Notes under the pieces: generated by a model | Database searches by the model: none | What the model was told of the DNA's origin: nothing | The model's input: the letters and a program-made list of their open reading frames with translations, nothing else | From: Callaeas wilsoni | Lineage: Eukaryota; Chordata; Aves; Passeriformes; Callaeidae | Assembly: GCA_013398955.1 (NCBI GenBank) | Contig: VWPU01001267.1 | Location: 1-64,000, forward strand | Direction of reading: 5' to 3' | DNA length: 64,000 nucleotides | Shown: positions 1 to 12,499 of the stretch, in pieces | Numbering within the stretch: position 1 is the first letter of the stretch | Layout: every line of letters begins with the position of its first letter | Translations under genes and position numbers: made by a program

Positions 1-2740
1 GGCTGTGCCAAACCAATACAGATGGTCATTTTATCTGTGTGACAAAAGCCATGGTTAATAGCTGTATGTTAGTGAAAGAATTAATAAAACAAAATTTAAA
101 AAGAAAATAATTCTCCAAAAGTAATTAAGCACAGAAAGCAAGACTGGCATGCAATACTCTTTTTTTTCATTAGTTAATTAACTAATTAACTAATGAATTA
201 GTGATGTCTGTGTTGACCAGATAGAATGGGACAGATTCTTATTTGGATTAAGTTGTGTTGGTCAATACATTTAAAACTACTCATATAACTGTCTCAGCAT
301 TTAGGTCTACATATAAAGAGAAAAATTAGTTTGATATATTATGTTTCACGGATCTCATTTTGAAATATTTTTCATTGAAATTCAACATATTCATTCATAA
401 AGATGAGCGGTATATATATTAGTAGTGAGTACTGCGTTCTTTATCTCTCTAGAAACAATTTCATGTCATGAATGACTGATAGAGAAATATCAGGCAAACT
501 AAGCAGAGGAAGAGCACCAATAAAAGCAATTATTCCTGTCAAAGCAAGTGGGATTGTTTCCAGTTATTCATAGTTTAGATTCAATCAGTGCATGTCTAAT
601 TTGAAGTCAGACCTTTCCATCCTGTGCTGTGCTTCTGGACTCTGATTCTCTTTATCAGTTGTGATCATGACAGTGTAAAGAAATGGAAGATCATGCCTTA
701 CTTAAAACAGACATTTAGCTCTGATTTGTGTTTGCTTACTACTCTGCAAAAGTGCCCACTCACAGAAGTCTCTTGAGGGAAATGCAATACGTTTATAGCC
801 TGCATGCTTGTCTCACATTAAGCCAAGAGACATAAATCAAAAATATTTAATGGAAGACAAATACAACGAGTCTAATGCTTTACAGAAAGTTCATCTACAA
901 CTCTATCCAGAAAAACCCTACTTTTTATTTCTGTATATCACAAATCCAGTTGCTTGAAACCTACAGAAAGTTCCTGTTAATTTGGAAATATATTTAACCA
1001 TAGTATAATTGTTAGTAATGCAAATCTGGGTGGCTGTGGCTGGCCTGAAATTTGTTGTCAGCAGGAAGAAGATTAATTTCATTTACTGTCTTTGTCATGT
1101 CTCGCTGGCTTCCTGTCTTTTTAGCTTGTTACCCCCAGTGGGCTGCTGCTGTCACTCTCAATTCACTTTCTGCTCAGTTATTTGTTATCTGATGGATCTG
1201 TCTACACATTTTCCCAATATGACATTTTTCCCCTCCTGAACTGGAACTGTTATCACAAAGTCTACATTATGAGAGAAAACCTACACTGAACTTAAAAATG
1301 TAAGAAAGAAAGAATTACATTTGTACGATTCTACAACAATGCTCCTGTCCAACTACTCTGGCTGCCTGAGGAAAACTGCCTTTTTCCTTGTATTTTTTTC
1401 CATGTAAATGAAAGAAGCAGTGATAAGGTATGAAAGCATGTATTTATAGGCTCCAGACCTTACGTCTCAGTCCCTGCATCTGTGAGGAGGCCCAAGAATA
1501 ACAAGAGTACTCCACAGTGTTCAGAATAATATGGTACATAGACGAGGAATTGTTAAGAGTATGTTTGGAGAATTTGAGTCCATTTGCAAAGTGTTCTGGA
1601 ATCAGAGGATGCGGAGTGTTCTGCCAGCAGTGCTGAGTTTTAACAGGATTACCTTGTAAGGAGACATCCATATTTCAAAATGTTTATCATATGTGTATGT
1701 ACATGTGCCTGTGGTCATGCTGTTTCAATTACATTATCTACACCTGACCTAACAGATCTCTCTTTAATACAGCTCTGTAGATGCTTAGGGAAAAAATGGG
1801 AGGACCAGGGTCAGACTGCCTTACTCCTTCCCCTTGAGGAGCAAAGGAAAATCTGTTCTACCATTTTATACCCTCTGGCTGCACACAGGGTATGTTTAAG
1901 TACTTTTCTAAATTGTCTTTAACAGTTGGGCTAAACGAATGGTATACCGTGCCAAGTGAATGAGAAAAGGCTATCCTCAGTGGCTATTCTTACAATGTGC
2001 AAGGGTCTTAACTCCACAGTTTCTCCTAAGGCTAAGAAAATTTCACAACTAAGAGTGACCTTTTAATGTGCTTAGAAACGATACAGGTTTTGTTATAAAT
2101 GTAACTTCCCAAAAGTACACAGGAACAAAAAATGTGTTATCAGAGGTGTCCCTGCCTTGTCACACCCTGCTTTGGTGTGGGACATAGGCTGTTCACCAAG
2201 GCCAGTTTTGGTGTAAGACTCCAACACTGTAGGCTCCTTTTATTGCCAGGAAAGACAGACTTCCTAAACAGGCAACCCTGAGAAATCTTGAAATTGCCTC
2301 CAGGAGATGTCTTCCTCTTACTGTTAACAACAGCATCAGTCTGTTAATTCTTTACAGTTTTAATGCCTCTAATGCTGATCAGCAATGTGACATTGATTTA
2401 AAGGTGTGTTGAAGATTATATTTATTTCAGATTGTCAGAAGATGAGAAACAGATGAATGATCATATGAGGTCTAAACCTGGGCAGCAAACATAACGGTGA
2501 GAGAATATGAGGAATGGGTAGGGGTATAATCATGTTTTCCCATGACCTTCCAATCGTCAAGTGGCTCAGAGAAATACAAAATGACTAACAGTTTATAAGT
2601 CTTTAAAATTAGCCCTGAAAACACTGTGGTGTGGGCCCACTCTCTGATCTGCCAGACTTCCTGCTAACAGTATAAAGTTCTCATTTGGGGGTGTGCCCAC
2701 AGATATATCCTGGCAGGACTAAAAGAAGAAACCTGGATTA
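1..2740. other. Unique AT-rich non-coding stretch
   Basis: No gene, exon or recognised repeat family is visible. Open frames here are all under 85 codons, are present on both strands, and show no family resemblance. The one clear structure is the near-perfect inverted repeat at 168-195, listed separately. The part from about 2140 to 2330 is slightly richer in G and C but matches nothing I know. Assigning this to intergenic or intronic DNA is an inference from the absence of coding signal. Confidence 0.6.
168..195. repeat. AT-rich inverted repeat, 13-bp arms
   Basis: The left arm CATTAGTTAATTA is followed by two bases (AC) and then its exact reverse complement TAATTAACTAATG. The TTAATTAA and TAATTA cores repeat inside it, so it is also a short internal tandem of TTAACTAA-like units. 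It could form a small cruciform or serve as a cluster of homeodomain-type TAATTA sites. Its low sequence complexity means it may simply be a simple-sequence accident. Confidence 0.85.
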
Positions 2741-3345
2741 TCATAGAATCATATGATAGAATGGTTTGGCTTGGAAGGGACCTTAGACATCACCTAGTTC
2801 TAAACCCCCTTCCACAGCCAGGGACACATTCCACTAGACCTCGTTGCTCAAAATCCCATCAAGGCTGTCCAGTGTCCTACTGGATGGCAACCCTTCCCTC
2901 CTTTGCACAAGTCCAGGTAGATGACATAAGCTGCTCTTCTCTTTTCCACCAATACTGTAACCACATCGTAGAAAGCCAACCAAATTTCTCAGGCAGAATT
3001 TGCCCTTGATGAAGCCATGTTGGCTGTCACAAATCACCTCCTTCTTTTCCATATGCCTTAGCATAATTTCCAGGGGGATCTACTCCATCTTGCCAGGCAC
3101 AGACATGAAACTCACTGGCCTGTAGTTCCCCAGGCCTTCCTTTTTTTTTTTCTTTTTAAAAATGGGGTTTATATTTCCCCTTTTCATGTAAGGAACATCT
3201 TAATTGGATTGCCGCAACGTCTCAAACATGATGGATAGTAACTTAAGCACCTAATCTGGGAGTTTTAGGATCCACAGATGCATTTTATCAGGTCCCATGC
3301 ATTATGATGGATGCAAACTCAGTGAATCACTTGCTTTGCAAGAAG
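2741..3345 (-). mobile_element. CR1 LINE fragment, 5'-truncated and internally deleted
   Basis: On the minus strand, about 3345 to 2900 encodes part of a CR1 reverse transcriptase. The frame from 3064 gives LRHMEKKEVICDSQHGFIKG, the conserved CR1 block in the fingers/palm region, and a frame change then leads to VIYLDLCK, the start of catalytic motif A. The motif breaks off there and is followed by a short stretch like the CR1 segment downstream of the YADD box, then directly by the 3' UTR. On the plus strand the 3' UTR reads GGTTTGGCTTGGAAGGGACC near 2763-2782. The 3' end at about 2741-2760 carries the degraded CATAGAAT-type terminal repeats of CR1. The upstream part (about 3060-3300) contains a T-rich tract and a GGCCTGTAGTTCCCCAGG block, also typical of this region. 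The copy lacks the 5' end, motifs B and C and most of the C-terminal part, and has frameshifts, so it is a dead element. The 3345 boundary is approximate. Confidence 0.95.
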
Positions 3346-5965
3346 AAATAAAAACCATATTATCCAAGTGAAGAGATCAGATCATACTTTGACTGTTGCA
3401 TGGGAAGCTCAGTCTCCAAACTTAGTCATTACCTGCAATAAGCAAAGTGCCATGTCAAGAACATTTCTAAAGGGAAAGTTACTTAGCACTGCTAAAATGC
3501 AAAGTTCTCTCCCCACTCCTGGACTGAGGGGAATGGCAGTGAGGAAAGTCCTTGCACTAATGCTGGAATGTGAGCTTGCAATACATGGCCATTTACAGAC
3601 AGCGGTGGCAGAAACCCCCTAGCACTACTCTCATAAATTTTTGCTGTTGCCCAAGTCAGCTGGAAATTTTCTGCCTGAAAGTTGGGTTTTACCATTCTTT
3701 GAAAAAAAACAAATGAACCTCTGGTACCTCTTCAAATAAAAGACAGATGTTTTCTATTACAGCAAAGTGGTAACTTTACTACCATGAAAGAGTGCCAGCT
3801 TACTTTTTAAAAACATTAGATACATTTATCAAAGAGAAACAGATGCTACAACTAATTTGCTTTGTAGGTGAGGTATGGGCCATGCAGTGCCTTTTTCAAC
3901 ATATATCAAGTACATAAGTACATTATCAAAGTATTGTGGAAGGTGACGGTGGCTAACAACACCAAACAAATGGAAACGGAGATCATTTTTCAGGCAAAAA
4001 GAATAAAGAAGGAACTATAAAAACTAAAGCATTAGTTTTTAAACTAAAGTAGAGGAACTTAAAGTAGAGAAAGAGCATAGTTTGAAATTATTTGACAAAT
4101 CTGGAGACTGTAATAAATTGTGAAATTGGGGTGTGCCCTTTTCTTTCCATTGCTTAATACAAGAGTCAATGTTGATAATTTACGGAATATTGCCCTGTGA
4201 CCAGAACTAACAGTTATGAGCTTTAATGTACTATTCAGTTTCACTTTTGTAATCTCTGTAATGACTTTAGGTGCCATTCATGCTGTTAACCCACACAAAA
4301 ACCAACCACAATGTTTTTTCAAATTATGGTTGACAGACTGTCTTTGTTTTGCAGTGTTTGAGCAACCAAGCAAACTCATATCTTTCCAGGATTTTTCTAC
4401 AACTGTCTATTAATTTGTTTGCCACTTTCAGTTGCCATCAAAAACATCATTGTTCAGCAGAGGAGACTGAGGATAGGGTGGTAGCTATTTCCTGAAGCAT
4501 TATTTTTGTCGCACTTGATGCAAGCATGGACAGGAATCTCTGATCCTATACAGATGAAAGTTTCGTGTTCAATAATCATCTAATTCTAGTTTAGGTCACT
4601 CTGTAATAGTTTTCTTTTTTTTTTTTCCTGCTGTATTTGCTACAGGGAAGAGGAGATGAAATAAAGAATTCGTGTAGAAAAGTTTTTGTTGAATCTGTAT
4701 TTTTGACATATGAGAAAAATGTATCTTGTAGTAACAGAATTATTTTTAAAATAACTCTTAGGGGATAGAAAGGAAAGATCTACAATATCCACAATGACAT
4801 CTAAAGACAAAAGTGAATTTAATTTATTCCACATACATTTCCCGTATGAAAATCAGGCTCTTTCATGGTAGCCAAGTTCTGAGAAGGACTTATGAAAGGA
4901 CTGATCTCAGCTGAATGGCTAGAGTTATTTTCATACAAGGAGTCACACAAGCACATAATATGTTTTTTTATATATATGTTTATAAATCATTTTGGGCAGG
5001 CTTCATTACCTTCCAACTGGAGAATCAAATTACTACTAATATAACATTACACTAGACTAAAACCTTACACTATATGGGTGGCAAACACCACCTTTATTAC
5101 AAAATGACATTTTGGAATACTTTAAAGCATTTGCATTTTTATTGTGACTGCTTCTTGTAGCCTTTCATCTATAAAATTAATTTCCCCAGACACCATCCGA
5201 CCTTTTTCTAGAAGTGTCATCACATACCACAAAACCTATTAAATTTTTTTTTGTTTTAATTTCTTGAACTGCAAAATTTTGTGGTTTACAAATCTGATAT
5301 TGCTGGGAAATTCCAAGGCTAGAGGTAAATATAAAATCCCACTGGAAACCTGGGAATCTCGTCTTTCCCAGAATGGGAATCTGCACTGGCAGAGTAAGGA
5401 AACAAAACATGATTTTTCTGTCTTGCATCTCAAGATGGTATATCACTCACATGTGATTTGGAACTGCTACAATTTAAGAAAGTAAGGGGAAGGCATTTTT
5501 TGCCAACACATTTAAAAATGTATATGTCTAATTGAGAATTTGGGAATTTATTTACAACCACATAAAGGAGGAGTAGATGAAGTAAGTAATGCATAGAATA
5601 ACTAGAAAAGTATATCTAGCACAATACCAAGATTTATCTTATTTAAATTGTTAACATAAAATTGTATAAAAATGATGTTACTGTCCTGAATTTTCTTAAA
5701 TCAGACATCTAAATTTTCTATAAAAAACTACATTCTAGCTTGTTTGGGTTTGTTTGTTTTTGTTGGATTTTCTTCTTATTAAGAAGCATAGGCAATGATT
5801 TGCTAATAAAAAAGTAAATTAAAAAGTTCAGTGTAGGAGAATTCACAGAAAACAAAATACTATTTTCTGAATCTCTTTCCATTTTTCATGTCATGAGTGC
5901 AGTGGCAATGACATTACTCTGGAAACTAGGAAAACATTTCTCATCATGACGTTGACTCTTAAGTT
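3346..5965. other. Unique AT-rich non-coding stretch
   Basis: No recognised gene or repeat. The open frames (up to 89 codons) overlap on opposite strands and resemble nothing known. Short T runs occur near 4614-4626 and a TATATATAT run near 4970. The segment at 3480-3610 is slightly GC-richer with overlapping frames on both strands but no family match. Confidence 0.55.
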
Positions 5966-6120
5966 TGGCCTTGGGCAAGTCAGTCAACATCTCTACTTCT
6001 GTATGCTCAACAGTGGAACGGAGATAATAAAGCTGTATATACACTGTAAATCCCTGAGAGGTGGATTACAGCATCCTGCAGAAATACTTTTAGAAGGGAT
6101 TAAAGAGCTTTGCAGTGTGG
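5966..6120 (+). mobile_element. MIR-like tRNA-core SINE relic
   Basis: The text GGCCTTGGGCAAGTCAGTCA followed by a pyrimidine-rich CATCTCTACTTCTGTATGCTC block and then GGAACGGAGATAATAA follows the order of the conserved MIR/CORE-SINE central region: the GACCTTGGGCAAGTCACT-like block, the CTCTGTGCCTCAG-like block and the ATGGAGATAATAA-like block. Further on, ATTAAAGAGCTTTGCAG near 6100-6117 resembles the TGTAAAGTGCTTTGAG end block. The copy is heavily diverged, as expected for an element fixed before amniote radiation. Family assignment is from memory and boundaries are approximate. Confidence 0.6.
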
Positions 6121-8609
6121 CCCCGACACTTCTCAAGTATTGCAAGAAGTGCTGTGCCTCAGAGTTGGCTGTAACACCTCCGTTAGAAATCTGCAGTGCC
6201 TGGTAGTAAGGTTTAACCAATTATCTAACATATAAAGAAAAAAAGTCAAGACCTTTCCACTCAGCTGTAGAAAGGGTAGCTACACCTCTGAATCAAGGTC
6301 ATACGGTTTATCCTGGTTCCCCTTTTTTTCGCTTTCTGCACCCGTCCTCACACGAGAACCCTGGCATCAAGTGGATGTGCCATAACCTCGGGATCCTTTC
6401 CCCAGTGCCTGTCCCCCAGAATTCCAGCTCTTCCTTTACCTTACCTCACTCTTCCTCACCTCACCTGTTCTTTTTCTTTGTGGCTTTCAAGACTGGTAGA
6501 AAGAGCAGTGCAGAGCCGTCATGCCAAGAATAAGGCTCATCTTCTTATATGTGTCTTAGGATATGCTGATTTCCTTTATGAATTTTGCATGAAGAACTTA
6601 ATGTAAATGGAAAATACAATTACCTTCTCTCACAGAAGTGCTGTGAGCATTAAATAGTTAATGACCATTAGGCTTTGTTAAGTATTATTTTGCAATTTTG
6701 ATTTCTCAATTCTAAAGCATTATTCTAGCAGGTATTGCATCTAATTATTTGTCACTCCTGTCTGGAGCAAAGATCATATATTTTAGCTGGACTACTATTG
6801 CAGAGTCTCCTTTATCTCACAACAAGGCTGTTACCTAATTTGGGATGAAACAATTAAACACTAAATGTTCTTTTCAGATCCCTTTACAGGCTTCAAGCTT
6901 TGAAGCCAAGCTTTATTTTTGTGTGGGATTCCTTTACAACTAAGTAATTTGAACTTCTAATGAAATTCTGGAATTTATGTGACCAATAACAGACTGGTAT
7001 CACTACCACCCTGACATCAGTACACTTCTTTTTCCTAAGAACTTAAACTTTATTTTTAGGAACAGCAAACTGTTTAATAAAGCAGATGTGTTAATTAAAG
7101 ATGCTTAAGAGCAGGAGCAGGAAAGTAAATGCTTTCATTATGTCAATGAGCACAATATTCTTTGCAACTTTTTTCTTCTTTAATTGATTTAAAACATCCC
7201 TCCCAAATTAAACCTTGCCCAAAAATTTTTCACCACTAAAAGTTTTGCTATTAAAAGCAAAGCTTGACACTACTTACATAATATAAATTAAGACCAAATT
7301 CAGTCTTGGAAATATCTTAAAAAGAACAAGTGTCCATTTCATAGAACTACAAAAATAGAGAACTTATTTACAAAGCTATAAATTTCAAATTAAAAGTCTG
7401 GATTCTTTGCATCTTAGTGTATTATAAGAATTATATTACTAAATTACGTACTGAGGAATGTATTTAACAAGTTACTGAAGAAAATGGTAGAGGAAAACAG
7501 AGTGAATATGAGAAAAAACTGTATCCTAATAATCAACATCCTGTAATCTAATTGTAAAATAATCTGACCTAAGAGAACTGGAATAAGCTGTATAAAAGCT
7601 TTTTGTTAATGAATAATTAGTTAAAAAATTATTTCTTGTTTAGTCTATACTAAGAATATTTTTTCTCTCTTAATTTAAGAAATAGGTTTTTTTTCAAAAG
7701 GGGATTTCTGAACTTAAAATCGTGCTTCATGGTGTATGTGTCACATGTACTTAATCATTAATTTCAGATTTTTTCATGGGCACTGTTTGAAAATTCTCTT
7801 TGTAAATATAATGATAATTCAAAAGATTATTCTGGTGGAAGAATGATCAAGGAAGAACACCCATAAGCCTAGAGAATGAAGTCACTGAATTGCAGAAACC
7901 AAGAAGGGCTTGAATTAATCCCCAGTAAGAATCCTCATTCTCCTGTGAAGACCATGTTCCAAATCTGAACCTGTCTTCTAAAACAATCTCTCATGTTTAT
8001 ACTGAGCATAATATATAAGTTTTAAAAAATTGGATGAGTACTCTCCCTAAGCACTGATGGCAAGGATATGTGACTGCCTCGCTAGGACACAGCAGTGGTC
8101 TAACTCCACCTTGCTGGCCTCAAAACCCCATGTGAGAGTGCTGAGCTATGAGGTTTAGGTGGAAGGGTCCCTCTGGACCTAACTGGGGAATCTTGGCCCT
8201 TTGTTGCTCCAGAGTAGTATAGACGTGCTCTCACACATTTCATGTGTAGATTGTTTGGGGCCCTCTCCTCAAACACATCACTGCACCTGGATCGTGGATT
8301 GTAGTCTGATCTGCAATTAATAAAAAGTACAATTGAAAGATAGGAACTCTGCATCTCATTTCCATTTGTTATCCAGATTTTTAGAAATCCCAGACAGATG
8401 TTTTCATTTAATATAAGAAAGACATGCAAAAAGTAAAAATCAGTGTGTTTTCAATAAGAATGTAGAACACTGTGTTGATTGAATGTTTTGAGCTTCCTTT
8501 CATACACTGTTCAGTTATCATTTCACTAGTAATTTGTTTTAAAACAGTCATCACATGGAACTCTTCAAATCAAGTCAACAACACTAGCCATAATATTAAT
8601 GACTAATAT
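6121..8609. other. AT-rich non-coding stretch, one GC-richer patch
   Basis: Mostly AT-rich unique sequence. A perfect small hairpin (GGCTTCAA, 3-base loop, TTGAAGCC) lies at 6889-6907. The patch from about 8070 to 8310 is richer in G and C and contains a 109-codon minus-strand frame (8100-8429). Its peptide matches no family I know, so I do not call it a gene. From 6300 to 6480 there is a C-rich, pyrimidine-biased piece with no clear origin. Confidence 0.5.
6889..6907. repeat. Short perfect hairpin
   Basis: GGCTTCAA at 6889-6896 is followed by GCT and then TTGAAGCC at 6900-6907, an 8-bp stem with a 3-base loop. It contains a HindIII-like AAGCTT core, and a further AAGCTT copy follows at about 6908. 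Such a short palindrome can occur by chance in 64 kb. Confidence 0.8.
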
Positions 8610-8680
8610 GTGGTATTTAAACAGTGCTTGTCCTCTTCAAAGCATTTTACAAATATTGATTCATGATCTACTGAAGAATA
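8610..8680 (+). mobile_element. Possible MIR-like SINE 3' part
   Basis: The block CAGTGCTTGTCCTCTTCAAA followed by GCATTTTACAAATATTGATTCATGAT resembles the common amniote SINE tail in which an AGCACTTT-like block precedes CTTTACAAACATTAATTCAT. Only about 70 bases look alike and divergence is high, so chance similarity cannot be excluded. Confidence 0.35.
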
Positions 8681-11600
8681 GGAAAATTTGGGGTGGACTA
8701 TATTAATGTATAATCTTTGAATTAATTAAGATTTATATTGTCAGTCTTGCTCTTGGCAGACTTCTGAGTATTTTGTTGGAATTTGCCTAGGACAGTTTTC
8801 GGCCACTTTATTTGCCCATCATCCTGGAAGGTATTTGTTTAAATCTGAAATGCTGATGTCTGGAGTAGCATCATTTTTTTTAATTCTATGGTTTTCATTT
8901 TTATCTCTTGGATACAGATCTGCTTTGCAGATTTTGGACAGACGACTGAAAGCAACTACACACAAATGCATCTTGGGTGATTTAAAAATTATCTTTCACA
9001 CAGCTATCAGCAACAGTAATGGTGATGGGGCCTCACCCTGTGCAGCTCTCCAGGAACCACAACAGCTCCAGAGTGGGAACATGAGTAAGGGCTGAGGACA
9101 GGTGGGAAGAAGCATGTGCGCAAAGAGTTCACAAGGAAAATTTCCAGGTTACAAATACTGTGGAAGAGCCAGGAAAATCACAGAGCCATAGAATGAACTC
9201 TGCTCCTCAATTATCACCTGGAATCACAGCGGAATAAAAGATTACCAGAAAGCTTTTACCACCTGCTGTAGCCTTTTTGTGCTATTCTTGAGACAGAGAA
9301 TGTCTGTACAGAGGTCCCAGGGAAAACTCTTTGGTGTGAATAACAGCCAAAGATGCTGTTCTTTTAGGAGGTCCCAGAAATTCCCAGAAGAATAAACCAA
9401 GTAGGCCAAGTTTTAGGTTTTGGAGTGGGTTTTTTCTGTGTCTGATCTTTATCCATATTAACTCTGAAAATACGTCTAAAGCTCCTGCTCTGAGGCAGGC
9501 TGAATACTCCTAGGGCTGACTTAAATTTCCTTTCTTATATTAGATTTTTGGAAGATAGATTGACTAGATGGGAAAGTGCTCTCATCTATTTCCTACCCAC
9601 TCACAGACCCGCTCTTTTCATTGACATTCCCTTCTGTCATTGAACATATCCCTTTAAGTGTAGACAGTGATCTGAGGAAACATCACTTTACTGCAATCTC
9701 CACTTTCATGTGCTAAGATAGACAATGCCTATTTCTCCCGCTTTGCATGACCTATGTGCAAAGAGCTTTTATCTGCTTTTTTTTTTAAATTTCATATCCC
9801 TGATGATAGTTTTATAGACCAAATGAACTCAGTTGATTGATAACTTCAGAATAGCCACCATTAATGGCCCAAGAAGAGGTAATTTTTCTCTTCTTGGTAG
9901 AGCTGCACTGCATCTCAAATGTTTTGTAACTATCTGTCAAAATCTAGATAAATTATTCTTATAAATAGAAGTTGTTATCCTGGCCTTATCATTCTGAAAA
10001 AAAATCCAGTATTTTAATGCAGAATTTTCACTTAAGTAGTGTACCTCTGGCTTTCTATATAGTGGATTGGTATTGCATTTCATCATCTAAAATATTTTTC
10101 TATTCCCAGTGATGAAAACAAAACAGTCACCTGACAATTGAAAGGACAGACTTCAAAAAGAAGATAGCAGGTAGGAGGCAACCGTAGCTTCATCAACATA
10201 TATAGGCAGAGTACAGATGTCCTTAGGAATAAACAGAGATCGTCTCTTTTCTTTGGCATTCTCTTTTGTCATAGAGAGTGTCCTTATAAAGATACACAGT
10301 GATATGAAGAAATTTAATTTCTGCCTGACCATTTGAGGATTCAACTCATTACTGCAAGTTTGTTCAAGAAAATATGGAACACATTAGCTCAAAAGAATAC
10401 AAACACCAAAAACAAAAAAATTAAGATTTTCTGAGCATTTAACAGTATATTAAATGGGTTTTTTTCCAAATTTTACAAGCACTTGCTTTAATTACAGGAT
10501 ATAAGACAGTCAATTTGTAAGTAAATACTGTGTTTCAGTATTGTACTACATCTTTTTCCTTCAGATGGAGAAGTGCCTGCTTAATGCTTCTGCAGAATCT
10601 GGTGTACCTTAGTTTTTCCAGCTTCTATCCTCAGACCACAAAATCATGAGATTTTTTAACGTTTGCTTCAGAAAATTAAAAAACCCAGGTACAGTCTTTT
10701 TCTGAAATCTTTCCATCACAATTGAACACCAACAAGGGACAGGCAGTCATTAGAGCAGCACTCTTTTCCTGACTCTTTGAGTGAACTAGTTGGAAATTTC
10801 ACAATGGCCTTCAGTTGCCAAATAAAAGCATGGACAATCTTTTTCTTTGTGGTAGTTACATGGCTTAGTAACCATTGCAAAAGATTTATACCTATACTTA
10901 GCCTGAAACAATCTGTTGCTCCACTCCAAACATGCAATACTTATGCTGTTTCTTATACTAATCTTTTTTTATCTCCAGCTATTAACTGTTCAATCTAACC
11001 AAATTGATTGAAGGTTTTCTTTCTTCCCAGTCTTTCACATAACTGAGACAACAGGTAACTATAAGCAACCTTCAAACATCTCTTAACTAACAAAATTTTT
11101 ATATACCTGCCAACTACTCTCAGTTCCAACAAAGGCAATTATTCTTTTCTGGCACAGAAAAGAAAATGTAAAAATATTAGCTATATTGCAGTGTAGTTCA
11201 AAAGTCCAAATGAATTTTTAAAGTTTTATGCTTAACATTTAATTGAAGTTTAGCTGACAATTTGGCAGTCTTATCTGAGTACTTGTTCTAGCCTTTAGTC
11301 TTCATCCTGCATATGCATTTACGAGATACCAGGCAAATAAACATGTAAAGGCTTTGTGCTCTTTCTTCATTGCTGCTTCCTGGCAATAGTTCCATTCCTG
11401 TGGCAAGATCCTACACCTAGTTCTCTCGTCAACGGACCTACAATGCTTTAGCCACAAGATCATTTCTTTTCCATCACATGTTTGATGGTACAAAAATGTC
11501 AGAACTCCATCTGTGGAATAAAAAAAAAAGAAGATAGTAGAGAGAAGGAAAAGAACTTGAATGCACATTTGACTGAAATTTAAATAAAGCACCTACAGAG

Positions 11601-12300
11601 AGTAAAGTTTTCCTGTTGGAAGTTACTAACTCTGAAGTGCTTCTTACTCTCAGTATGCTCTGTAGAGAGAGCTGATTACAATATTAGCTCTAATTTAAAC
11701 ATTTCACTCAAGTGGCTAGAATCAAGATGGATCAGGGCTTTGGACCTGATATTTTCTATTGCTTATGTTATAAAGCAAGCTTTGGAAACACTGTTGGAGT
11801 TCTCTCCTCTGACAAGCGCCACCTTCAAAAGAGCTTGGGCCCTAGCTTCTAACAGCTCCAAAACAGTATTTTTTTAGTTTTTCAAAGATTTTCCAGGTGT
11901 GGATTTTCAACACATCCATGAGTTCATACGCTGAACTTTTCTCAAAAAAACTTAATCCCTTCAGTTTATGAACACAACCTCAGTTTCTCTGAAAGTATGG
12001 TCTTCAGTCTAAGCACTAAATGTATGACCTTTTGTCTCTAAGTTGATTTGTTTGTAATAGAGCAAATACTTATAAGACAACTGGATACGAGACAGAAGTC
12101 TGTATGTATATAAAGTTTCATCTAGGTAACAAAATTCTGAATTCTCATTAGAATTTTCCCATCTGCACTAGTCTTTAAAATAAAAATGTTAAACTTGGAA
12201 TGTTTTTCTTGGAAAGAAACCAACCAAACAAACACCCAAAGACTTCCCCCCACTTCTTTCCCTCAGTGGACCGTCTACAGATATTGTTATATTTCAACAT
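8681..12300. other. Unique AT-rich non-coding stretch
   Basis: No recognised genes or repeats. The segment 9000-9260 is moderately GC-rich with a purine bias but matches no family. Open frames reach 96 codons (11302-11592, minus strand) and show no known motif. Confidence 0.55.
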
Positions 12301-12339
12301 AACCTTTCAGAACATTAAAATGCCGGAGTTGCCTTAAGA

Positions 12340-12490
12340 AAGATCGCAGTGTTCCTAGCCTCAGACACCGTGGCAGCGCTGATTGCACAGCTCGACGCTG
12401 TGTTCTGCGTGCGGGAAGGGAGCGTAACGGGGCAGCTGCCATCGCTCACCGCTGGGCACGCAGAGCGCACCTGCTGCAGGTACCTGTCTG
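12340..12490. promoter_or_regulatory. Isolated CpG-dense patch
   Basis: Between 12361 and 12480 I count 12 CpG dinucleotides in 120 bases, in a region that otherwise has about one per several hundred bases. The patch is clearly richer in G and C than its flanks and ends with the 10-bp palindrome CAGGTACCTG at 12477-12486. That palindrome gives a splice-donor-like CAG/GTACCT and a CAGGTA-type E-box on either strand. It is far too short for a classical CpG island. It could be a small unmethylated regulatory element, an exon, or a GC-rich repeat relic. No TATA box or known core-promoter motif is evident. Confidence 0.4.
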
Positions 12491-12499
12491 GGCACAAAC

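Noticed and set aside
8100..8429. 109-codon minus-strand frame as a gene
   Set aside because: It lies in a GC-richer patch where stops are rarer, the peptide is not recognisable, and there is no splice or promoter support.
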